64,000 nt of DNA, taken from the NCBI RefSeq assembly GCF_010731615.1, contig NZ_AP022618.1:2232001-2296000 (forward strand), in the 5' to 3' direction. The notes below the pieces were generated by a model. The model ran no database searches. It saw only the letters and a list, made by a program, of their open reading frames with translations, and was not told where the DNA came from. Both the position numbers and the translations under genes were made by a program. Source of the stretch: Mycolicibacterium insubricum. GTDB taxonomy: Bacteria > Actinomycetota > Actinomycetes > Mycobacteriales > Mycobacteriaceae. Below, in pieces: positions 59,777-64,000 of the stretch. Every line of letters begins with the position of its first letter. Position 1 is the first letter of the stretch.

Positions 59777-60646
59777 GTGAAATTCACCAAGGGGCACGGC
59801 ACGCAGAACGACTTCGTCGTGCTGCCCGACCTGGACTGCGCCCTGGAGCTGACTGCGGGCGCGGTCGCCGCGCTGTGCGACCGGCGCCGCGGTCTCGGCG
59901 CCGACGGTGTGCTGCGGGTGACCCGGGCCGGAGCCGCCGTTGACGCCGGGGCGCTGGCCCGGCTGCCGGAGGGTGTCGACGCCACCGACTGGTTCATGGA
60001 CTACCGCAACGCCGACGGCTCCGCCGCCGAGATGTGCGGCAACGGCGTCCGGGTGTTCGCGCACTACCTGGCGGCCAGCGGGCTGGAGGACCGCGGCGAG
60101 TTCGTCGTCGGCACCCGCGCCGGGGCGCGCCCGGTGCAACTGCACCAGGTCGGCCCGGTGCACGCCGAGGTGACCGTCGACATGGGCAAGGCCACCCGCA
60201 CCGGGACCTCCGGCGCGACAGTCGGCGGCCGCACCCTGCGCGGAGTCGCCGTCGACGTCGGGAACCCGCACCTGGCCTGCGTGGACCCCGAGCTGACCGT
60301 CGCCGCGCTGGATGCCCTCGACGTCGCGGCCCCGGTGACCTTCGACGCCGAGGTGTTTCCGCACGGCGTCAACGTCGAGGTGTGCACCGCGCCGGTCGAG
60401 GACACCGTGTACATGCGCGTGCACGAGCGCGGGGTGGGGGAGACCCGCTCCTGCGGCACCGGAACGGTGGCCGCCGCCCTGGCCGCCCTGGAACACCGCG
60501 GCGAGACGACCGGGACGCTGACCGTGCGGGTCCCCGGCGGAGCCGTCACGGTCACCATCACCGAGGGCACCAGCTATCTGCGCGGACCATCGGAACTCGT
60601 GGCCCACGGCGACATCGCCGACGACTGGTGGCGTGCGCAGCGGTGA
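59777..60646 (+). CDS. dapF: Diaminopimelate epimerase
   Basis: 289 residues. Interconverts LL- and meso-diaminopimelate, the latter used in peptidoglycan and as lysine precursor. The two catalytic cysteines are Cys87 (EMCGNG) and Cys226 (RSCGTGT), one in each half of the pseudosymmetric fold. The N-terminal [16 protein letters not shown] is the conserved substrate loop. GTG start 4 bp after miaA, with its own leaderless -10 box. Confidence 0.96.
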   Translation: MKFTKGHGTQNDFVVLPDLDCALELTAGAVAALCDRRRGLGADGVLRVTRAGAAVDAGALARLPEGVDATDWFMDYRNADGSAAEMCGNGVRVFAHYLAASGLEDRGEFVVGTRAGARPVQLHQVGPVHAEVTVDMGKATRTGTSGATVGGRTLRGVAVDVGNPHLACVDPELTVAALDALDVAAPVTFDAEVFPHGVNVEVCTAPVEDTVYMRVHERGVGETRSCGTGTVAAALAALEHRGETTGTLTVRVPGGAVTVTITEGTSYLRGPSELVAHGDIADDWWRAQR

Positions 60647-60710
60647 AATTCCCCCGGGAGAAAACTCGGATGCGCTCGCCCGGGTCGCCGTGTCACCATC
60701 GAAAGCGAAT

Positions 60711-62183
60711 ATGACGAACTTTGACGACACCGTTCCCGACAGCGACGACGACCTCGACCCGGATTTCGACGACTTCGAGCCGCTCGACGATCCCGGCCCC
60801 ACGGTAGGTGAACTCGCCCTGGCCGACCGCGCCGCGCTGCGCCGGGTGGCCGGGCTGTCCACCGAACTCGAAGACATCAGCGAGGTCGAATACCGGCAGC
60901 TGCGGCTGGAGCGCGTGGTGCTGGTCGGGGTGTGGACCGAGGGCAGCGCCGCCGACGCCGACGCCAGCCTCGCCGAGCTGGCGGCGCTGGCCGAGACCGC
61001 CGGCTCGGAGGTACTCGACGGGCTGATCCAGCGCCGCGACAAACCGGACCCGGCCACCTACATCGGATCCGGAAAGGCCGCCGAGCTGCGCGAGATCGTC
61101 GTCGCCACCGGCGCCGACACCGTGATCTGCGACGGGGAACTGTCCCCGGCGCAGCTGGGCGCGCTGGAGAAGGCGGTCAAGGTCAAGGTGATCGACCGGA
61201 CCGCGCTGATTCTCGACATCTTCGCCCAGCACGCCACCAGCGCCGAGGGCAAGGCGCAGGTGTCCCTGGCCCAGATGCAGTACATGCTGCCGCGGCTGCG
61301 CGGCTGGGGTGAGTCGATGTCGCGCCAGGCCGGTGGCCGCGCCGGTGGCGCCGGCGGCGGGGTCGGTACCCGTGGCCCCGGTGAGACCAAGATCGAGACC
61401 GACCGCCGGCGGATCCGGGAGCGGATGGCCAAGCTGCGCCGCGAGATCAAGGAGATGAAGAAGATCCGCGACACCCAGCGCAGCGGCCGGGTACGCAGCG
61501 AGATCCCCCGGGTGGCGATCGTCGGCTACACCAACGCCGGAAAGTCCAGCCTGCTCAACGCGCTGACCGGGGCGGGGGTGCTGGTGGAGAACGCCCTGTT
61601 CGCCACCCTGGAGCCCACCACCCGCCGCGGTGAGTTCGACGACGGCCGCCCGTTCGTGCTGACCGACACCGTCGGCTTCGTGCGGCACCTGCCGACCCAG
61701 CTGGTCGAGGCGTTCCGCTCCACCCTGGAGGAGGTCGCCGACGCCGACCTGCTGGTGCATGTGGTGGACGGTTCCGACGCCAACCCGCTGGCCCAGATTT
61801 CGGCGGTGCGCCAGGTGATCGACGACGTCATCGCCGAGCAGCGGGCCGCACCGGCGCGGGAACTGTTGGTGGTCAACAAGATCGATGCCGCCGACGAACT
61901 GATGCTGGCGAAGCTGCGGGGCGCGCTGCCGGATGCGGTGTTCGTCTCCGCGCACACCGGTGCGGGCCTCGACGAGCTGCGCCGCCGGATGGCCGACGCG
62001 GTCGAACCGCGCGACGTCGCCGTCGACGTCACCATCCCGTACCGGCGCGGCGACCTGGTGGCCCGGGTGCACGAGACCGGCCGGATCGAATGTTCCGAGC
62101 ACACCGACACCGGAACCCGGATCCGCGCCCACGTACCCGCCGCGCTGGCGGCCGGACTGGCGGAGTTCGCCTCGACCGGCTGA
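60711..62183 (+). CDS. hflX: GTPase HflX
   Basis: 490 residues. Ribosome-splitting GTPase of the OBG-HflX class. An acidic N-terminal extension (1-40), the HflX nucleotide-binding-like domain (about 60-190), the GGxGTRGPGETKIETDRR linker with a helical hairpin, then the G domain with Lys278 in GYTNAGKSS, DTVGF and NKID. The ATG at 60711 is used because the upstream 78 nt are not conserved-looking. Last gene of the miaA-dapF-hflX run. Confidence 0.94.
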   Translation: MTNFDDTVPDSDDDLDPDFDDFEPLDDPGPTVGELALADRAALRRVAGLSTELEDISEVEYRQLRLERVVLVGVWTEGSAADADASLAELAALAETAGSEVLDGLIQRRDKPDPATYIGSGKAAELREIVVATGADTVICDGELSPAQLGALEKAVKVKVIDRTALILDIFAQHATSAEGKAQVSLAQMQYMLPRLRGWGESMSRQAGGRAGGAGGGVGTRGPGETKIETDRRRIRERMAKLRREIKEMKKIRDTQRSGRVRSEIPRVAIVGYTNAGKSSLLNALTGAGVLVENALFATLEPTTRRGEFDDGRPFVLTDTVGFVRHLPTQLVEAFRSTLEEVADADLLVHVVDGSDANPLAQISAVRQVIDDVIAEQRAAPARELLVVNKIDAADELMLAKLRGALPDAVFVSAHTGAGLDELRRRMADAVEPRDVAVDVTIPYRRGDLVARVHETGRIECSEHTDTGTRIRAHVPAALAAGLAEFASTG

Positions 62184-62229
62184 ATCACAGTCTCGTAACA
62201 CGATGTTCAGACGCGTGTAACCATCGTGA

Positions 62230-62235
62230 TACGTT
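62230..62235 (+). promoter_or_regulatory. -10 box of the gene at 62243 (leaderless)
   Basis: TACGTT, 7 nt, then the ATG at 62243. Confidence 0.5.
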
Positions 62236-62242
62236 GATAGGT

Positions 62243-62665
62243 ATGTCGAGCCGTACGGGTCACCGTGGCGCGCTCCAGTGGTTGATTGTGCTGATCGTCC
62301 TGGCCACCATCGGGATTCCGGCGCTGCCGGGACGAGGTGTTTCCGGTGCACGGTATGACGCGATCGGGCAATCCCAGGAGTCCGCGCCCGTGGCGGTCGA
62401 CGGCCTCAACACCGCTCCGGCGGCCGCCGAGCGCGATGGCGGGCGCGCTCCACAGGAGGTGCCCCGCTCGGCGCTGGAGGAGGAGCACCTGATCCGCGCC
62501 GGCGGTCCGACGCGACTGGCGTTGGTCGTGCTGGCAGTGCTGCTCGGGGCCGGTGCCGCACTCTGGAGCGCCCGCGGCACCAGGGGCCCGCCACGGCCGC
62601 GGGATCCGCGCAGCAAGCGTTCCGGTCGCGACATTCTGCAGGATCACTGCGTTCATTTGTGCTGA
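62243..62665 (+). CDS. Small membrane protein of unknown function
   Basis: 140 residues. N-terminal transmembrane segment (WLIVLIVLATIGIPALPG, about 13-30), a polar linker, a second helix (about 92-110) and a basic tail that ends in a Cys-His-rich end (DHCVHLC). No family recognised. A TACGTT box exactly 7 nt upstream supports the start. The layout resembles that of the small membrane protein at 22074, but no sequence similarity is evident. Confidence 0.6.
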   Translation: MSSRTGHRGALQWLIVLIVLATIGIPALPGRGVSGARYDAIGQSQESAPVAVDGLNTAPAAAERDGGRAPQEVPRSALEEEHLIRAGGPTRLALVVLAVLLGAGAALWSARGTRGPPRPRDPRSKRSGRDILQDHCVHLC

Positions 62666-62762
62666 GCCGACACCTCGGGTCGGGCGGGGTTCCGCCATGC
62701 CCAGATGTGTCCACGTAAGCATTCGGTCGCCGCGAGCGGCCGCCACCCACGCAGGGATCAAC

Positions 62763-63119
62763 ATGTCTGAAAAGTCTGTCACCTCTAGTAACGCTGTCAC
62801 CTCTGATAACACCGGTACCGTCAGCCCCGTCGCTCCGGCCGATCGGGAACGCCAGCGGATCGGTGCCGCCGCGGTGTCGGGCGGTATCGCCGCCGCGGTC
62901 GTCGCGGTAGGTGTCGCCATGACCAGTTCTGAACCGTCCACCCTGGTTGCGACCGACCGCAGTGAACTGGAACTGACCGTCATCGATACGGATCCGGAGG
63001 CCTCGGGGCCCAAGGAATCCACCCTCGGCGAAGGGACGGCGAGCACCCAGCTCAACCCGCGGAGCAACCGCAAGCGCTACAACAACAACAAGCCGCCGCT
63101 GCGTTCCGGCGTCGGGTAG
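62763..63119 (+). CDS. Hypothetical membrane-anchored protein
   Basis: 118 residues. A Ser/Thr-rich N-terminus, one transmembrane helix (about 33-54, GAAAVSGGIAAAVVAVGVAM), and a polar C-terminus with NNNK near the end. Three close copies of a VTSSN/VTSDN-type sequence occur at the start. No family recognised. The coding pattern is weaker than in neighbours, so the gene is only probable. Confidence 0.5.
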   Translation: MSEKSVTSSNAVTSDNTGTVSPVAPADRERQRIGAAAVSGGIAAAVVAVGVAMTSSEPSTLVATDRSELELTVIDTDPEASGPKESTLGEGTASTQLNPRSNRKRYNNNKPPLRSGVG

Positions 63120-63197
63120 TCCGGCGTCGGTTCCGCCGCACGCCGCCACCGTCGCGGGCGCCACCGCGGTGGTGCCCGGACGGGTACCGGTCAGCGG

Positions 63198-64000
63198 TCA
63201 GCGGGCGGCGGTTCGTCGGTCGTCTCCAGGTGTCCCCGAGACGGGACCGGCCACTGCACGGCTGATTGCACCAAGACCGGACAGGCCGAGACCACCGTCG
63301 ACGACAACGCGGGCACCGGTGACGTAGGACGCCAACGGTGAACTCAACACCACCGCCATGGCGGCGACTTCGGCCGCCTCGCCGAGCCGGCCGAGAGGTA
63401 CCGCGTCGGTCCACACCTCTTCGCCGGTGGGCTGCGCCAGCCGGCGCATCCCTTCAGTACCTCGGATGGGCCCGGGCACGATCGAGTTGGCCCTGATCCC
63501 GAAGCGCCCCCATTCGAACGCCAAGTTCGCCATGAGATTGTCGATCCCGGCCTTCGCCGCGCCGACGTGAGACTGATTGGCGAACGGCAGGTACGCCTGT
63601 CCGGCAGAGAGAAAAAGGATGCTTCCCCGACTGTTTCGCAGATGTTCGAACGCGGCACGCGCGGTGTTGAAGCTGCCGAGTAGGTCAATATCGATGACCG
63701 TGCGAAAGCCATTGGGGCTGATCGTTTCCGCGGGTGCAAAGAAGTTGCCTGCGGCGCCCGCGATCACCGAGTCCAACCTGCCGAATCGCTCGACGGCGGT
63801 GGTAATCGCGACGGTCAGCGCCTCGGCGTCTCGGACGTCGGCGACCGCGGTGAGGACGCGTCCGCCGTGTGCCGAGAGTTCGTCTGCGGCGGCGTCCAGC
63901 CGCGATCGAGTGCGGCCGCAGATCATCAGGTCGGCGCCGACGGAGGCCAAACCGTGGGCGATGGCCAAGTTGATCCCGCTACCGCCGCCGGTGACGAAGG
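63198..64000 (-). CDS. Short-chain dehydrogenase (5' end off the window)
   Basis: About 267 codons are visible; the start lies beyond the right edge. The cofactor loop TGGGSGINLAIAHGLASVGADL, then GAAGNFFAP in place of the usual NNAG, and AAKAGIDNLMANLA with the catalytic Lys. These features resemble 2,4-dienoyl-CoA reductase-like SDRs, which use NADPH and often lack the standard Tyr. The substrate is not certain. The gene ends 78 bp after the convergent hypothetical gene. Confidence 0.85.
   Translation of the reverse strand, partial: FVTGGGSGINLAIAHGLASVGADLMICGRTRSRLDAAADELSAHGGRVLTAVADVRDAEALTVAITTAVERFGRLDSVIAGAAGNFFAPAETISPNGFRTVIDIDLLGSFNTARAAFEHLRNSRGSILFLSAGQAYLPFANQSHVGAAKAGIDNLMANLAFEWGRFGIRANSIVPGPIRGTEGMRRLAQPTGEEVWTDAVPLGRLGEAAEVAAMAVVLSSPLASYVTGARVVVDGGLGLSGLGAISRAVAGPVSGTPGDDRRTAAR

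Overview
The window is a stretch of chromosome from a mycobacterium outside the M. tuberculosis complex (a Mycobacterium or Mycolicibacterium species). Composition is uniformly GC-rich. Gene content and order follow the M. tuberculosis block running from about Rv2800 down to Rv2719 (locus numbers are from memory): pptH-pptT-truB, sirR/mntR-ribF, rpsO-pnp-pepR, dapB, thyA-dfrA, thyX-dapA-rnj, ftsK, argA-pgsA3-clgR-pspA, recA-recX, miaB, miaA-dapF-hflX. There are no phage or plasmid genes, transposases, CRISPR arrays, rRNA or recognisable tRNA genes. Genes specific to this strain or group are interspersed among the conserved blocks.

Layout. 1-5.2 kb: a CocE-type hydrolase cut by the left edge, a secreted protein, the coupled pptH-pptT-truB operon, a CBS protein. 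5.3-11.9 kb: Mn-type DtxR repressor facing ribF, then rpsO, pnp and the M16 peptidase. 12-14.1 kb: two envelope proteins. 14.2-18 kb: a three-gene redox/lipid cassette (metal-dependent hydrolase, EphD-like hydrolase-SDR fusion, 2Fe-2S reductase). 18-19.6 kb: dapB operon. 19.7-25.9 kb: SulP-carbonic anhydrase fusion, MFS exporter, CitE-like lyase, dienelactone hydrolase. 26-32.1 kb: folate/thymidylate genes (thyA, dfrA, thyX), a YcaQ-like glycosylase, dapA and RNase J. 32.4-34.4 kb: methyltransferase, SDR and monooxygenase. 34.5-43.4 kb: ftsK, argA facing pgsA3, clgR-pspA envelope-stress genes, ephG facing a glycosyltransferase, a lipoprotein. 43.6-46.4 kb: recA carrying a 364-residue intein, and recX. 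47-52.8 kb: SulP transporter with ArsR regulator, and a glutamate-type ABC transporter with a fused binding protein and permease. 52.9-62.2 kb: miaB to hflX. 62.2-64 kb: two small membrane proteins and an SDR cut by the right edge.

Most interesting non-gene signal: a dispersed 43-49 nt element with a conserved core and a variable but always self-complementary outer stem. Clear copies lie at 19663 (between convergent genes), 38840 (tandem pair between clgR and pspA), 45798 (tandem pair inside recX) and 58814 (inside the 5' end of miaA). A degenerate copy lies at 42382. The recX and miaA copies are read in different frames and lengthen proteins that are shorter in M. tuberculosis. This looks like a mobile or recombinogenic structured repeat that tolerates insertion into essential genes; I do not recognise it as a named family.

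Other regulatory signals: about 20 promoters of the form TANNNT followed 6-8 nt later by ATG or GTG (leaderless transcripts), which also settle several start codons; a single palindrome serving as the -10 box of two divergent leaderless genes; a LexA box and a PafBC-type promoter before recA; a SigE-like promoter before clgR; and an identical bipartite motif before both arsR and sulP.
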